A stretch of DNA of 64,000 bases from Streptomyces sp. NBC_00287 (GCF_036173105.1 NZ_CP108053.1:5828001-5892000); one strand, 5' to 3'. Shown: positions 24,730 through 33,757, counted from the stretch's first letter. Notes: generated by a model not told the origin, from the letters alone. Made by a program: numbers and translations.

Positions 24730-24804
24730 ACAGGGCCCGGAAAAGCCCGAGGGCCCCGATCCCGAAGCGACGGGAGCAGGGCCCAGTGGCCGGAGCGCGG
24801 AGGC

Positions 24805-25566
24805 TCAGAAGCGGCGCGTGATCAGCGCCTTCTTGACCTCGGCGATCGCCTTGGTGACCTCGATGCCGCGCGGGCAGGCGTCCGTGCAGTTGAAGGTCGT
24901 GCGGCAGCGCCACACGCCGTCCTTGTCGTTGAGGATCTCCAGGCGCTGCTCGCCGGCCTCGTCACGCGAGTCGAAGATGAAGCGGTGCGCGTTGACGATG
25001 GCCGCCGGGCCGAAGTACTGGCCGTCGTTCCAGAAGACCGGGCACGAGGACGTGCAGGCGGCGCAGAGGATGCACTTCGTCGTGTCGTCGAAGCGCTCGC
25101 GGTCCTCGGCCGTCTGAAGGCGCTCGCGCGTCGGCTCGTTCGTGTCCTTGGTGATCAGGAACGGCATGACGTCGCGGTACGCCTGGAAGAACGGCTCCAT
25201 GTCGACCACGAGGTCCTTCAGAACCGTGAGGCCCTTGATGGGCTCTACCGTGATCGGCTTCTCGGGGTTGATGTCCTTGATCAGCGTCTTGCAGGCCAGG
25301 CGGTTCTTGCCGTTGATCCGCATGGCGTCCGAGCCGCAGATGCCGTGGGCGCAGGAACGACGGAAGGTGAGAGTGCCGTCCACGTCCCACTTGATCTTGT
25401 GCAGACCGTCGAGGACGCGCTCCTTCGGGTCGATCTCCAGCTGGAAGTCTTCCCAGGTCGCCTCGGCCGAGACCTCCGGGTTGAACCGGCGGACCCGGAA
25501 GGTGACCGTGATGTAGGGGGAGGCCGCGGACTCCGCCTCGACCTTGTCCAGAACAGGGGTAGCCAT
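24805..25566 (-). CDS. sdhB: Succinate dehydrogenase iron-sulfur subunit
   Basis: 253 residues. Carries electrons from the flavin of SdhA to the membrane quinone site. The N-terminal ferredoxin domain binds [2Fe-2S] through CAHGICGSDAM and the later LAC; an Asp stands at one ligand position, as in E. coli SdhB. The C-terminal domain binds [4Fe-4S] and [3Fe-4S] through CILCAACTSSCP and CRTTFNCTDACPRGI. The ATG overlaps the sdhA stop (TGATG). It is the last gene of sdhCDAB. No strong terminator is visible in the 75 bp beyond it. Confidence 0.97.
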   Translation of the reverse strand: MATPVLDKVEAESAASPYITVTFRVRRFNPEVSAEATWEDFQLEIDPKERVLDGLHKIKWDVDGTLTFRRSCAHGICGSDAMRINGKNRLACKTLIKDINPEKPITVEPIKGLTVLKDLVVDMEPFFQAYRDVMPFLITKDTNEPTRERLQTAEDRERFDDTTKCILCAACTSSCPVFWNDGQYFGPAAIVNAHRFIFDSRDEAGEQRLEILNDKDGVWRCRTTFNCTDACPRGIEVTKAIAEVKKALITRRF

Positions 25567-27320
25567 CAGTACTTACGCTCCATCGGCTGGTAGCGGGTCT
25601 GGACGACCGGCTTGTAGTCGAGACGTACGGACTCCGTGCCGTCGTCGCCCACCTCGCGGTACGCCATGGTGTGGCGCATGAAGTTGACGTCGTCGCGGTT
25701 CGGGTAGTCCTCGCGGTAGTGACCGCCGCGGGACTCCTTGCGGGCGAGCGCGGAGACGGCCATGACCTCGGCCAGGTCGAGCAGGTTGCCCAGCTCGATG
25801 GCTTCCAGCAGGTCCGTGTTGAACCGCTTGCCCTTGTCCTGGATCGAGACGTTCCGGTAGCGCTCGCGCAGCTCGGCGATCTTCTCGACCGCCGTCTTGA
25901 TCGTCTGCTCGGTGCGGAACACCATGACGTTGGCGTCCATGGTCTCCTGCAGCTCACGGCGCAGCTCGGCCACCCGCTCGGTGCCCGTCGACGTGCGCAG
26001 CCGCTCGACCTGGTCGATCACCAGCTCCGCCGGGTTCTCCGGGAGCTCGACGTACTCGGCCGTCTGGGAGTAGTTCGCCGCGGCGATGCCCGCGCGCTTG
26101 CCGAACACGTTGATGTCCAGCAGGGAGTTCGTGCCCAGACGGTTGGCGCCGTGGACGGACACGCAGGCGACCTCGCCGGCCGCGTACAGGCCCGGGACCA
26201 CCGTGGTGTTGTCGAGAAGGACCTCACCCTCGACGTTCGTCGGGATGCCGCCCATGGCGTAGTGCGCGGTCGGCTGGATCGGGATCGGGTCCGTGTACGG
26301 CTCGATGCCCAGGTACGTCCGCGCGAACTCGGTGATGTCCGGGAGCTTGGCGTCCAGCTGCTCCGGCGGGAGGTGCGTGAGGTCGAGGTAGACGTGGTCG
26401 CCCTCGGGACCGCAGCCGCGGCCCTCACGGATCTCCGTGTAGATGGAGCGCGAGACGACGTCACGGGACGCGAGGTCCTTCATGACCGGCGCGTACTTCT
26501 CCATGAAGCGCTCGCCGTCCTTGTTGCGGAGGATGCCGCCCTCACCACGGGCGCCCTCCGTCAGCAGGATGCCCATGCGCCAGATGCCGGTCGGGTGGAA
26601 CTGGAAGAACTCCATGTCCTCCAGCGGCAGACCGCGACGGTAGACGGCGGCCTGGCCGTCACCGGTCAGGGTGTGCGCGTTCGACGTCACCTTGAAGAAC
26701 TTGCCGCAGCCGCCGGAGGCGTAGATGACGGCCTTCGCCTGGAAGACGTGGATCTCACCGGTGGCCAGCTCGTACGCGACCACACCCGCGGACCGCTTCA
26801 CACCATCCACCTCGGTGATCAGCTGGTCGAGGACGTAGAACTCGTTGAAGAACTCCACGCCCTCCTTGACGCAGTTCTGGTACAGCGTCTGGAGGATCAT
26901 GTGGCCGGTGCGGTCCGCGGCGTAGCAGGAGCGGCGGACCGGGGCCTCGCCGTGGTTCCGGCTGTGACCGCCGAAGCGGCGCTGGTCGATGGTGCCGTTC
27001 GGCGTGCGGTTGAACGGCAGGCCCATCTTCTCCAGGTCGAGGACCGAGTCGATGGCCTCCTTCGCCAGGATCTCGGCGGCGTCCTGGTCGACCAGGTAGT
27101 CACCGCCCTTGACCGTGTCGAAGGTGTGCCACTCCCAGTTGTCCTCCTCCACGTTGGCCAGCGCGGCGGCCATACCGCCCTGCGCGGCGCCCGTGTGGGA
27201 GCGGGTGGGGTAGAGCTTGGTCAGCACGGCGGTGCGGCTGCGCTTCGTCGACTCGATGGCGGCGCGCATACCGGCGCCACCGGCGCCGACGATGACGGTG
27301 TCGTACTTGTGGATCTTCAT
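25566..27320 (-). CDS. sdhA: Succinate dehydrogenase flavoprotein subunit
   Basis: 584 residues. Oxidises succinate to fumarate in the TCA cycle and respiratory complex II. The N-terminal FAD fold has VIVGAGGAGMRAAIE; the covalent FAD histidine sits in YPTRSHTGAAQGGMAAAL. Active-site segments include GGHSRNHGEAPVRRSC, EFFQFHPTG, LTEGARGEGG and HYAMGGIP. The C-terminal helical domain ends QTRYQPMERKY. A purine-rich GAGAA precedes ATG 27320. It is third in sdhCDAB, 19 bp after sdhD and overlapping sdhB by one base. Confidence 0.97.
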   Translation of the reverse strand: MKIHKYDTVIVGAGGAGMRAAIESTKRSRTAVLTKLYPTRSHTGAAQGGMAAALANVEEDNWEWHTFDTVKGGDYLVDQDAAEILAKEAIDSVLDLEKMGLPFNRTPNGTIDQRRFGGHSRNHGEAPVRRSCYAADRTGHMILQTLYQNCVKEGVEFFNEFYVLDQLITEVDGVKRSAGVVAYELATGEIHVFQAKAVIYASGGCGKFFKVTSNAHTLTGDGQAAVYRRGLPLEDMEFFQFHPTGIWRMGILLTEGARGEGGILRNKDGERFMEKYAPVMKDLASRDVVSRSIYTEIREGRGCGPEGDHVYLDLTHLPPEQLDAKLPDITEFARTYLGIEPYTDPIPIQPTAHYAMGGIPTNVEGEVLLDNTTVVPGLYAAGEVACVSVHGANRLGTNSLLDINVFGKRAGIAAANYSQTAEYVELPENPAELVIDQVERLRTSTGTERVAELRRELQETMDANVMVFRTEQTIKTAVEKIAELRERYRNVSIQDKGKRFNTDLLEAIELGNLLDLAEVMAVSALARKESRGGHYREDYPNRDDVNFMRHTMAYREVGDDGTESVRLDYKPVVQTRYQPMERKY

Positions 27321-27339
27321 GATTCTCGCAGCCCCGTGC

Positions 27340-27822
27340 CTAGCGGATGTTCGGGTCGAAGGTGAAGATCACCAGCGTGCCCAGCAGGATGGTGAACGCC
27401 GTGGCGGTGTAGAGCAGGCCCTTGAGCCACAGCCGCGTGTTGGCGCGCTCCGCGTAGTCGTTGATGACCGTGCGCAGGCCGTTGGCGCCGTGCAGCGTCG
27501 CGAGCCAGAGCATCAACAGGTCCCAGACCTGCCAGAACGGGGACGCCCAGCGGCCCGCCACAAAGGCGAAGCCGACCTTGGAGACGCCGCCGTCGAGCAC
27601 CAGCTGGATCAGCAGGTGGCCGATGACCAGGACGACCAGCACGACGCCGGACAGGCGCATGAACAGCCAGGCGGCCATCTCGAAGTTGCCGCGCGTGGAC
27701 TTCGGGGTCTTCTTGGTGCGCTTGCGCGGGGCCTCGATGAGCGGGGCCGGGTTGTCGACGTTGTACAGGGACGCGCCCTCGACGGGGCCGATCCCGGACG
27801 CGGTCTTCTCAGTCGTGGACAT
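27340..27822 (-). CDS. sdhD: Succinate dehydrogenase membrane anchor subunit
   Basis: 160 residues. About 45 cytoplasmic N-terminal residues rich in Lys/Arg precede three transmembrane helices (AAWLFMRLSGVVLVVLVIGHLL; FWQVWDLLMLWLATLHGANGLR; LLYTATAFTILLGTLVIFTF). The His in TLHGANGLRTVINDY is the expected heme b ligand, and the following Asp-Tyr pair lies at the quinone site. Anchors SdhAB to the membrane and passes electrons to menaquinone. Five base pairs after sdhC, with its ribosome site inside the sdhC end. Confidence 0.92.
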   Translation of the reverse strand: MSTTEKTASGIGPVEGASLYNVDNPAPLIEAPRKRTKKTPKSTRGNFEMAAWLFMRLSGVVLVVLVIGHLLIQLVLDGGVSKVGFAFVAGRWASPFWQVWDLLMLWLATLHGANGLRTVINDYAERANTRLWLKGLLYTATAFTILLGTLVIFTFDPNIR

Positions 27823-27827
27823 GGGCG

Positions 27828-28208
27828 TCAGCTCCCGAAGAGTTCACGAGCGGCGTGGCCGAGGAGGGGGTAGATCGCCCCCAGCATCAGCACCAGCCAC
27901 AGACCGACGGCGGACCAGAGCATCTGCTTCTGGTAGCGCGGGCCCTTGGACCAGAAGTCGACGGCGATGATGCGCAGGCCGTTGAGTGCGTGGAAGAGGA
28001 CGGCGGCGGAGAGGCCGTACTCCATCAGCGCGATGATCGGCGTCTTGTACGTCGCGACGACCTCGTCGTAGGTCTCGGGGGAGACCCTGACGAGTGCGGT
28101 GTCCAGCACGTGAACGAACAGGAAGAAGAAGATGAGGACGCCGGTGACTCGATGAGCCACCCAGGACCACATTCCTTCCCGGCCGCGGTACAGCGTTCCA
28201 GCCGGCAC
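27828..28208 (-). CDS. sdhC: Succinate dehydrogenase cytochrome b556 subunit
   Basis: 126 residues with three membrane helices. Family signs: the GMWSWVAHRVTGVLIFFFLFVHVLDT opening (split by a Ser-x-x-x-Arg quinone-site pair), and FHALNGLRIIAVDFW, whose His is the second axial heme ligand. First gene of the complex II operon. GTG at 28208 is set by GGGAGGG six bases upstream. The 147 bp between it and the divergent-end of the neighbouring ureidoimidazoline decarboxylase gene (same strand) must hold the operon promoter. Confidence 0.93.
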   Translation of the reverse strand: MPAGTLYRGREGMWSWVAHRVTGVLIFFFLFVHVLDTALVRVSPETYDEVVATYKTPIIALMEYGLSAAVLFHALNGLRIIAVDFWSKGPRYQKQMLWSAVGLWLVLMLGAIYPLLGHAARELFGS

Positions 28209-28355
28209 GGAAGTCCCTCCGGGAGCGGGGATTGGGGCCGCGCCGGCTTGTGCTGTCGGTCGGGCCCGGCCGGGTACGGTCCACCGGCCCCCAGCATGTT
28301 ATCTATCTGGCCGGGATTGGCTTACGCGGGGGCGGCCCCGGAGTGGTGTGTCCCG
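28209..28355 (-). promoter_or_regulatory. Probable sdhCDAB promoter region
   Basis: 147 bp upstream of sdhC. Reading on the minus strand there is an AT-rich TAGATAACAT at about 28297-28306 within otherwise GC-rich DNA, which could hold a -10 element, but I see no matching -35. No Rex-like palindrome was recognised. Confidence 0.3.
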
Positions 28356-28868
28356 TTATTTGCCGCTGAGGAGCTCGCCCAGCCGTCCCCTGGCCAGTCG
28401 CCGCAGTTCCTCCCACGCCACCACCCGCTCCTCCTCCGGATCGTTTGTCAATCGTGACCGGATGCCCGCCAGGACGTGGTCGACGGTCTCGCGCGGGGGC
28501 AGGCCGTCCAGGCAGATGACGAACGTGTGGCCGAATTTGGCCTCATATGCCGCATGCGCCGCCTGCATGGCCGTGGCCGCGGCGGAGTAGGTGCCCTCGG
28601 GCAGGGGTGGCAGGCCCTCTCCCGACAACGCCTCCGACAGGTCCGCCGTCGTCAGGTCGTACGCCGCCTCGTCGGATGCCGCCAGCAGCGCGTCCAACGT
28701 GGGGTACGGGCGGTGGGCCGTGATGCGGTGGGCCCAGCGGAGGCTGCGCAGGCAGGTCAGGAGGGTGTGCTGGACCTCGTCGGCGGGTGCCGTGTTGAAG
28801 CGCTCCAGGGTGGTGCCGCGCTTCTGGTGGGGTATGGCCACTCGGCCAGGCAGGTGTGTGGGCGTCAC
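28356..28868 (-). CDS. 2-oxo-4-hydroxy-4-carboxy-5-ureidoimidazoline (OHCU) decarboxylase
   Basis: 170 residues. The family removes the carboxyl group of OHCU to give S-allantoin at the end of uric acid oxidation. All-helical, with the family segments LERFNTAPADEVQHTLLTCL, HRPYPTLDALLAASDEA, EALSGEGLPPLPEG and YEAKFGHTFVICLDG. The catalytic His is expected in the HR(P) segment, and the Glu-Phe pair in YEAKFG. Other uricolytic genes (uricase, HIU hydrolase) are not in this window. GTG at 28868 has no clear ribosome site; a GTG nine codons inside is an alternative start. Confidence 0.85.
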   Translation of the reverse strand: MTPTHLPGRVAIPHQKRGTTLERFNTAPADEVQHTLLTCLRSLRWAHRITAHRPYPTLDALLAASDEAAYDLTTADLSEALSGEGLPPLPEGTYSAAATAMQAAHAAYEAKFGHTFVICLDGLPPRETVDHVLAGIRSRLTNDPEEERVVAWEELRRLARGRLGELLSGK

Positions 28869-28899
28869 GTGCGTTTCGGCAGGGGATCCAGTGAGAGAT

Positions 28900-28909
28900 G
28901 TGGCGCCAC
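28900..28909. repeat. 10-bp perfect palindrome GTGGCGCCAC between divergent genes
   Basis: Lies 31 bp before the OHCU decarboxylase start and 113 bp before the hexosaminidase start, in a 154-bp divergent intergenic region. Its position suits a dimeric regulator, but a 10-bp GC palindrome can occur by chance in this base composition. No DasR-type ACTGGTCTAGACCACT-like site is visible. Confidence 0.3.
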
Positions 28910-29022
28910 GTTATCGACAGTGAGCGTGAGGCGTCCGACCGATGCCCGAATTTCAGCCGAACGGGAGAGTTTCGGAACGTGTGGTGGACGCGTCCCGCGC
29001 TCACCGGTCGTAGGTTGGCAAG

Positions 29023-30684
29023 GTGAGCCAGCACAGGCGCCGGGCGCCGGACAAGAAAGTCGGTCAGCGGGCCCTCCTGGTCGGGGCCGTCGTCGCCGCG
29101 TCCGGGGTGGGCCTCGGACTGTGGGCTTCCGGCGGTAACGGCGACTCCGGGCCCACGGGGGCGGAGGTGCGGCAGCCGACCGGTACGGCCACGTCCGGGA
29201 CGGCGCGGGCATCGCGGACCGCGGCGGCGGATCCGACGCCGAGCCCCAGTCGGTCGTACGCCCTCTCCAGTACTCCCCGGACCATCCCGGCCGTCCGCTC
29301 GCACACGCCGGCGCGTGGGCCCGGGTGGCGCCCGGTGTCGGGGGAGCGGGTGGTCGTCGGGGACGCGGACCTGGCCGACGAGGGGCGGCTGATCGCGCGG
29401 GAGCTGGGGCTGACCTACGCGGGCGAGAAGGACGACGTGCGGGCCGGGGACGTACGGCTGTCGCTGAACGACGACGAGGGCGCTGATCCGGAGTCGTACT
29501 CCCTGACCGTGCGCGGCGGGCGGGTGAACATCAGCGGGGCCGCCGACGCGGGCGTGTTCTACGGGACCCGGACGCTGAAGCAGGCGGTGCACGGCGGTGG
29601 TACGGCGCCCGAGGGTGTCGTACGGGATGAACCGGCGAAAAAGGTGCGCGGGTTCATGCTGGACATCGCGCGCAAGCACTTCACCGCCGAGTGGATCGAG
29701 AACCGGGTCCGGGAGCTGGGCGATCTGAAGTTCAACCAGCTGGGGCTGCACTTCTCCGACGACCAGGCGTTCCGGATCGAGTCCTCCTCGCATCCCGAGG
29801 TCGTCTCCGATCCGCATCTGACGAAGGCCCAGGTCCGGCGAATCGTCGAGCTCGCGGCGGAGCGGCACATCACCGTGGTGCCCGAGATCGACTCGCCGGG
29901 GCATCTGGGGGCGGTGCTCGCTGCCCATCCCGGTCTGCAACTGCGCAATACGAGCGGGGCGGCGACGCGCGGGGCGATCGACATCTCCCAGGACGAGTCC
30001 CACGCGATCGTCGACGACCTGCTGAACGAGTACGCCGGACTCTTCCCGGGCGATCAGTGGCACCTCGGCGGTGACGAGTACCAGGCGCTGACCGTCTCCG
30101 ACCCCGAGGCGTCCTTCCCGCAGCTCGCGACCGCGGCGCGGGAGGCCTACGGCTCCGGGGCGACCGTCGCCGATCTGGCCACCGGCTGGCTCAACGACCG
30201 CGCCGCCACGGTCCGCGTCCACGACAAGGTCCCGAGGGCCTGGAACGACGGCTTCTTCAGCGGGACCTCAGTCCAGGCCGACAAGGACATCCAGGTCGCC
30301 TACTGGACGGGCAAGGAGATCGGTGCCCGGCTGCCGGTGGAGTATCTGGCGGCGGGACGGCAGGTCATCAACTACAACGACGAGTTCCTGTACTACGTCC
30401 TCGGCCAGCCGCAGACCTTCGTCTATCCGACCGGGCAGCGGATCTACGAGCAGTGGACCCCGCTGGTCCTGCGCGGCACCCAGCCGGTCGCGGCGAAGTA
30501 CGACCCCCAGATCCTCGGCGGTTCCTTCGCCGTCTGGTGCGACCTCGCCGACTCCCAGACCCAGGACCAGGTGGCGGCCGGCATCCGGATGCCGCTGCGC
30601 GCGACCGTCGAGAAGCTCTGGAACCCGGGCACGCCGAAGCAGTCCTGGGCGGACTTCACAGCGCTGGCCGGCCGACTGGGCTGA
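29023..30684 (+). CDS. Exported beta-N-acetylhexosaminidase (GH20)
   Basis: 553 residues. Hydrolyses terminal GlcNAc or GalNAc from chitooligomers or glycans by substrate-assisted catalysis. N-terminal membrane helix or signal (ALLVGAVVAASGVGLGLWASG), a Ser/Thr/Pro-rich linker, a small GH20b domain ending in GVFYGTRTLKQAV, then a TIM barrel. Catalytic pair Asp351-Glu352 in WHLGGDEYQ. Other family segments: RGFMLDIARKHFTAEWI, GLHFSDDQAFRIES, VPEIDSPGH and the late WCDLADS. There is no cleavage motif after the helix, so it may stay membrane-bound. GTG at 29023. Stands alone; regulation by DasR cannot be shown here. Confidence 0.9.
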   Translation: MSQHRRRAPDKKVGQRALLVGAVVAASGVGLGLWASGGNGDSGPTGAEVRQPTGTATSGTARASRTAAADPTPSPSRSYALSSTPRTIPAVRSHTPARGPGWRPVSGERVVVGDADLADEGRLIARELGLTYAGEKDDVRAGDVRLSLNDDEGADPESYSLTVRGGRVNISGAADAGVFYGTRTLKQAVHGGGTAPEGVVRDEPAKKVRGFMLDIARKHFTAEWIENRVRELGDLKFNQLGLHFSDDQAFRIESSSHPEVVSDPHLTKAQVRRIVELAAERHITVVPEIDSPGHLGAVLAAHPGLQLRNTSGAATRGAIDISQDESHAIVDDLLNEYAGLFPGDQWHLGGDEYQALTVSDPEASFPQLATAAREAYGSGATVADLATGWLNDRAATVRVHDKVPRAWNDGFFSGTSVQADKDIQVAYWTGKEIGARLPVEYLAAGRQVINYNDEFLYYVLGQPQTFVYPTGQRIYEQWTPLVLRGTQPVAAKYDPQILGGSFAVWCDLADSQTQDQVAAGIRMPLRATVEKLWNPGTPKQSWADFTALAGRLG

Positions 30685-30794
30685 ACGGAATGGACGTACG
30701 GCATCGCTGAACCGTATGTTCCGCATGCCGTGCGTGAGGTTCTGGGGAGAGCCGCGCCCGGCGTTCCGTTTCAGGACTTCGGGGGGACAGCCTC

Positions 30795-31490
30795 ATGACC
30801 GACCTTCAGCACGGCCATCTCCGTACGCCACCCGCCGCCTGGCTGCGTTCACCGATCGGGCTCGGCCGTGCCGCCGTCGCCGCGCTCGGCCTGGTCATCG
30901 CCACCGACCTGGCCGCGGTCTGGGCGGACGTCGGTATGCACGAGCTGTGGGCCGACTACGCGGACGGCTCCTACGACGCCGTTCTCGACGGGCGGGCCGA
31001 CCGCGTGGAGCGGCTCTACTCCTGGACCGGCATCGCCCAGACGGTCGCGATGATCGCGAGCATGGTGCTGTTCCTGTGCTGGTTCCACCGGGCGCGGGTC
31101 AACGCCGAGGTGTTCAGCCCCTTCGGGCACAGCAAGAAGCGCGGCTGGGCGGTCGGCGGCTGGTTCGTGCCGGTGATCCATTTCTGGTACCCGCGCCGGA
31201 TCACCCTGGACATCTGGGACGCCAGTAGCCCTTGGTCCGCGCCCCGGCCGCACGGTCTTGTCAACGCCTGGTGGACGCTGTGGGTGATCTCGCTGATCGC
31301 GGGGCGGGCCTCGTTCACGCAGTACAAGAACGCGAAGACCCCGGAGCAGATCCGTGACGCCGTGGAGTCCGTGATGATCACGGATGTCATCGACATCGTG
31401 GCGGCGGCCCTCGCCATCGCCGTCGTGCTCCGGCTGACCCGGATGCAGCACGAGAAGGCACTTCAGGGACCCGCACCCGTGCCCGCGTAG
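30795..31490 (+). CDS. DUF4328 integral membrane protein
   Basis: 231 residues, four or five membrane helices. The DUF4328 hallmark is clear: VLFLCWFHRARVNAEVFSP followed by KKRGWAVGGWFVPVIHFWYPRRI and a DIWDAS motif, then WWTLWVISLIAGR. Function unknown; the family is common in actinomycetes, often near envelope genes. GGGGGG lies eight bases before the ATG. It follows the hexosaminidase by 110 bp and is probably a separate unit. Confidence 0.82.
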   Translation: MTDLQHGHLRTPPAAWLRSPIGLGRAAVAALGLVIATDLAAVWADVGMHELWADYADGSYDAVLDGRADRVERLYSWTGIAQTVAMIASMVLFLCWFHRARVNAEVFSPFGHSKKRGWAVGGWFVPVIHFWYPRRITLDIWDASSPWSAPRPHGLVNAWWTLWVISLIAGRASFTQYKNAKTPEQIRDAVESVMITDVIDIVAAALAIAVVLRLTRMQHEKALQGPAPVPA

Positions 31491-31578
31491 ACACCGGATT
31501 GTCCGATCCGGCTGCGAACGGACGTACGGCTGTGGTGTATTCGGCCCGAGCCGAAGCGAACAGCCTGGGGGAACGGAC

Positions 31579-32079
31579 ATGGGCTACTGGGGGTACTTCG
31601 TCGTGGGGCGCGGCGAGCGGCCGCTCGCGGAGCTGGCGGCACTGGCGGGTGCGCCGGGCCTGAGCCTGCGCCAGGAGGCGCCGGACGGCTGGCAGGTCTG
31701 GGAGTACCCGAGCGGCGAGGGCGACGTCGGGAACATGCATGAGCTCGCCCATCAGACCGGGGCGCCCGCGCTCTTCGGGTACGTCATGGACAGCGAGTGC
31801 GCGGTGGTGGAGGCGGCGGGCCCGGAGAGCGGGGCGTGGACGACCTGCCTCGGGCGGGACGCGATGGCGAACCGGCTCGGCGCGGGTGAGGGGCTTGCCC
31901 TGGAGGACTACTTCCTGGAGCCGCGGGACGCCGCCGAGCGGGCCGTCGCCTGGGCCGCCGAGGCCGGGCACACCGTGGCGGTCGAACCCCTGCTCGACGT
32001 CTTCGGCGCCGACCCCGACCCCTTGGCCGAAAACCTCTTCTTCCGGCTGCTCGACCGGCTCGCTGTGGTGCCCCTGTGA
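31579..32079 (+). CDS. Conserved hypothetical protein, 166 residues
   Basis: Not recognised. Acidic, soluble, no signal or membrane helix. It begins MGYWGYFVVGRGERPLAEL and contains VWEYPSGEGDVGNMHELAHQTGAPALFGYVMDSECAVVEA, which reads like an alternating alpha/beta small domain, followed by a helical C-terminus (AAERAVAWAAEAGHTVAVEPLLDVF, LFFRLLDRLAVV). GGGGGAA lies six bases before the ATG, and codon use is normal for the region, so it is a real gene. Confidence 0.65.
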   Translation: MGYWGYFVVGRGERPLAELAALAGAPGLSLRQEAPDGWQVWEYPSGEGDVGNMHELAHQTGAPALFGYVMDSECAVVEAAGPESGAWTTCLGRDAMANRLGAGEGLALEDYFLEPRDAAERAVAWAAEAGHTVAVEPLLDVFGADPDPLAENLFFRLLDRLAVVPL

Positions 32080-32165
32080 CACTCCTGGGCCGTCGCACGC
32101 AGTAAGGGGAAGTGCGGGCTCCGTTAGGGAAGGGGCCTGTTGAGACCCCGCCGAAGGAGTGCCGG

Positions 32166-32717
32166 ATGAGCCTGGTGGAACTGATCGCTCAGGCCGATGA
32201 ACGCGGACTGGCCGCCAGCGGGTTGGCTTGTTTGGACCGGTGCGTGCCCCTGCTGGGCGGTGACGACGAGCTGCTGCGCCCCCTGTGGGCGAGCCTCGCC
32301 GACCCGTCCGGCGACTGGGCCGGACAGCTGGAACAGGTGCGCGGCAAGGTCGACGGTACGGCGGACTCGCCGGACGAGGCCACGCTGCTGGCCCATCGGA
32401 TGCTGGCGGCCGCCCCGGCCGACCGCACGGCCGCCGAGATACGGACCTGGGCCGACGCCTGCTCGGTCGCCTCGCTCCAGATCCACCGCATGCTCGACCT
32501 GATCGACGACGAGGCCTCCTCGGTCGACGCCCGCCGAGAGGGTCGTACGGAGGGCATGTCACCGCTGGTCGCGGCCGAACTGCGGCGCCAGATCACCGTC
32601 CTGGAGCTGCTGGCCGCTCATGGCACGGGTGGGCTCCGGCCCGCGCTGGAGGTGTCCGTGGAGGGGCGGCGGGTGTTGCGCGCCGTGGTGTCGCGCAGGG
32701 CGCGGGGGAGGGTCTGA
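32166..32717 (+). CDS. Conserved hypothetical protein, 183 residues
   Basis: Not recognised. Predicted mainly helical and cytoplasmic; it starts MSLVELIAQADERGLAASGLACLDRCVPLL, with a middle part RMLAAAPADRTAAEIRTWADACSVASLQIHRMLDLIDDE and a basic C-terminus. AAGGAG at 32154-32159, seven bases upstream, fixes ATG 32166. Two bases separate its stop from the converging DUF1877-like gene. Confidence 0.65.
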   Translation: MSLVELIAQADERGLAASGLACLDRCVPLLGGDDELLRPLWASLADPSGDWAGQLEQVRGKVDGTADSPDEATLLAHRMLAAAPADRTAAEIRTWADACSVASLQIHRMLDLIDDEASSVDARREGRTEGMSPLVAAELRRQITVLELLAAHGTGGLRPALEVSVEGRRVLRAVVSRRARGRV

Positions 32718-32718
32718 C

Positions 32719-33249
32719 TCAGACCATCAGCCACTTCACCACCGCGTCGCCGTACTGGGCCGTCTGCGCATAGAACGCCGTCAGGTCCCGGTGTGCGGCG
32801 GCGAAGGCGCCCCGCACGTCCCGCTCCGCCTCCGGCATGCCGTACGGCCGCATCAGCTCCTCGCGGGCCTGGCCCCAGAGCTCCTCGAAGTCCGTCTGGG
32901 CCAAGTAGTCGGCGACCCGGCCCGCCTGAGCCGCCGTGAGCAGCAGGAAGGGCGGCAGGGACGGGTCGGGGTGGGAGACCGGGCGGCCGCCCAGCACCAC
33001 ATGGGTGCGTGGGCCGTCCGGCGCCTGGTGCGGGGGGATGCCGGCGTACAGCACCGCGTGGTGCAGATACCCCTTGTCCAGCACCTCCTCGCGGTGCCGG
33101 CCGATCCGCTCCCGGACGGTGTTCCAGTCGTCGGCGAACAGCCGGCGGAACCAGGACGCGCTGTTGCGCAGCGCCGGGGGCGGCACCGCGCGCAGATGGA
33201 AGTACATGCTCATCAGTGACTGGAGCGCACGGGCGCGGTCAGACGTCAC
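32719..33249 (-). CDS. DUF1877 (YfbM-like) protein
   Basis: About 176 residues. It fits DUF1877: MSMYFHLRAVPPPAL start, a DDWNTVRERIG helix, LDKGYLHHAVLYAG, VLGGRPVSH, LLTAAQAGRVADYLAQTDFEELW, and the terminal AHRDLTAFYAQTAQYGDAVVKWLMV. Function unknown; related proteins are linked by others to contact-dependent systems only weakly. GTG at 33249 is used; the ATG at the MSMYF segment, 13 codons later, is equally plausible because neither has a strong ribosome site. Confidence 0.72.
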   Translation of the reverse strand: MTSDRARALQSLMSMYFHLRAVPPPALRNSASWFRRLFADDWNTVRERIGRHREEVLDKGYLHHAVLYAGIPPHQAPDGPRTHVVLGGRPVSHPDPSLPPFLLLTAAQAGRVADYLAQTDFEELWGQAREELMRPYGMPEAERDVRGAFAAAHRDLTAFYAQTAQYGDAVVKWLMV

Positions 33250-33370
33250 ACCTGTTTTTCTGCGGGGTTCCTGTGGCAGTCCTGAGGTGGAGCCGGGGCG
33301 GTCCTGCACCCATCCCGGGCAGCCCCCGGATCCGGGTGACGAAACCCGCGGCGGCCACGCTCTTGTCGAT

Positions 33371-33757
33371 GTGACGACAGAGCAGCAGACCAGGCCCTCA
33401 GCTGCGGCGAAGCCGGTGCGATGGGCGGCGGACGCGGTTTCGGCGATGCGTGAGGGGGCGCGGCTGCGCCTCGACTACTCGGCGCAGAGCCTGTGGCGGG
33501 TGGACCGGATGATCGAGGATCTGCGCCGGGAGGGCACGCCGCGGGGCGCCGTGGAGAGCGTGCTGCGCGGCTTCGGGGCGTACGCCGGTGAGGTGATCGC
33601 CCGTCAGACCGGCGCCGAGTGGTGGGCGTCGGGCGGCGACCACTGGATACGTACGCCCGACGGCAGGTTGTGGGACCCCTTCGAGGAGGCCCGCCGGTGC
33701 TTCGGCGGCGACGGCTCGCTGCGGCTGCTGTGCCGGGACGCGACCAGGGGGAAGTGA
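33371..33757 (+). CDS. Small conserved hypothetical protein, paralogue of the gene at 36667-37098
   Basis: 128 residues, cytoplasmic, no family recognised. Core: LRLDYSAQSLWRVDRMIEDL, then RGFGAYAGEVIARQTGAEWW, RTPDGRLWDPFEEARRCF and SLRLLCRD. The same landmarks in the same order (LPLDYSVASLRVVDFLIDGL; GLGAYVGEVLVRRAGAVWV; RMPDGRVWNPLGKVHNRF; SLQTFY) occur in 36667-37098, so the two are paralogues placed on either side of the large PGRP gene. GTG at 33371 is a guess; an internal ATG before REGARLRLDYS is the alternative. Confidence 0.62.
   Translation: MTTEQQTRPSAAAKPVRWAADAVSAMREGARLRLDYSAQSLWRVDRMIEDLRREGTPRGAVESVLRGFGAYAGEVIARQTGAEWWASGGDHWIRTPDGRLWDPFEEARRCFGGDGSLRLLCRDATRGK

Noticed and set aside
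25671..27365. 564-codon plus-strand frame opposite sdhA
   Set aside because: Val/Asp/Leu/Arg-rich low-information product; sdhA is certain.
28869..29022. DasR-responsive element before the GH20 hexosaminidase gene
   Set aside because: No sequence close to the 16-bp dre consensus is present; only an unrelated 10-bp palindrome.
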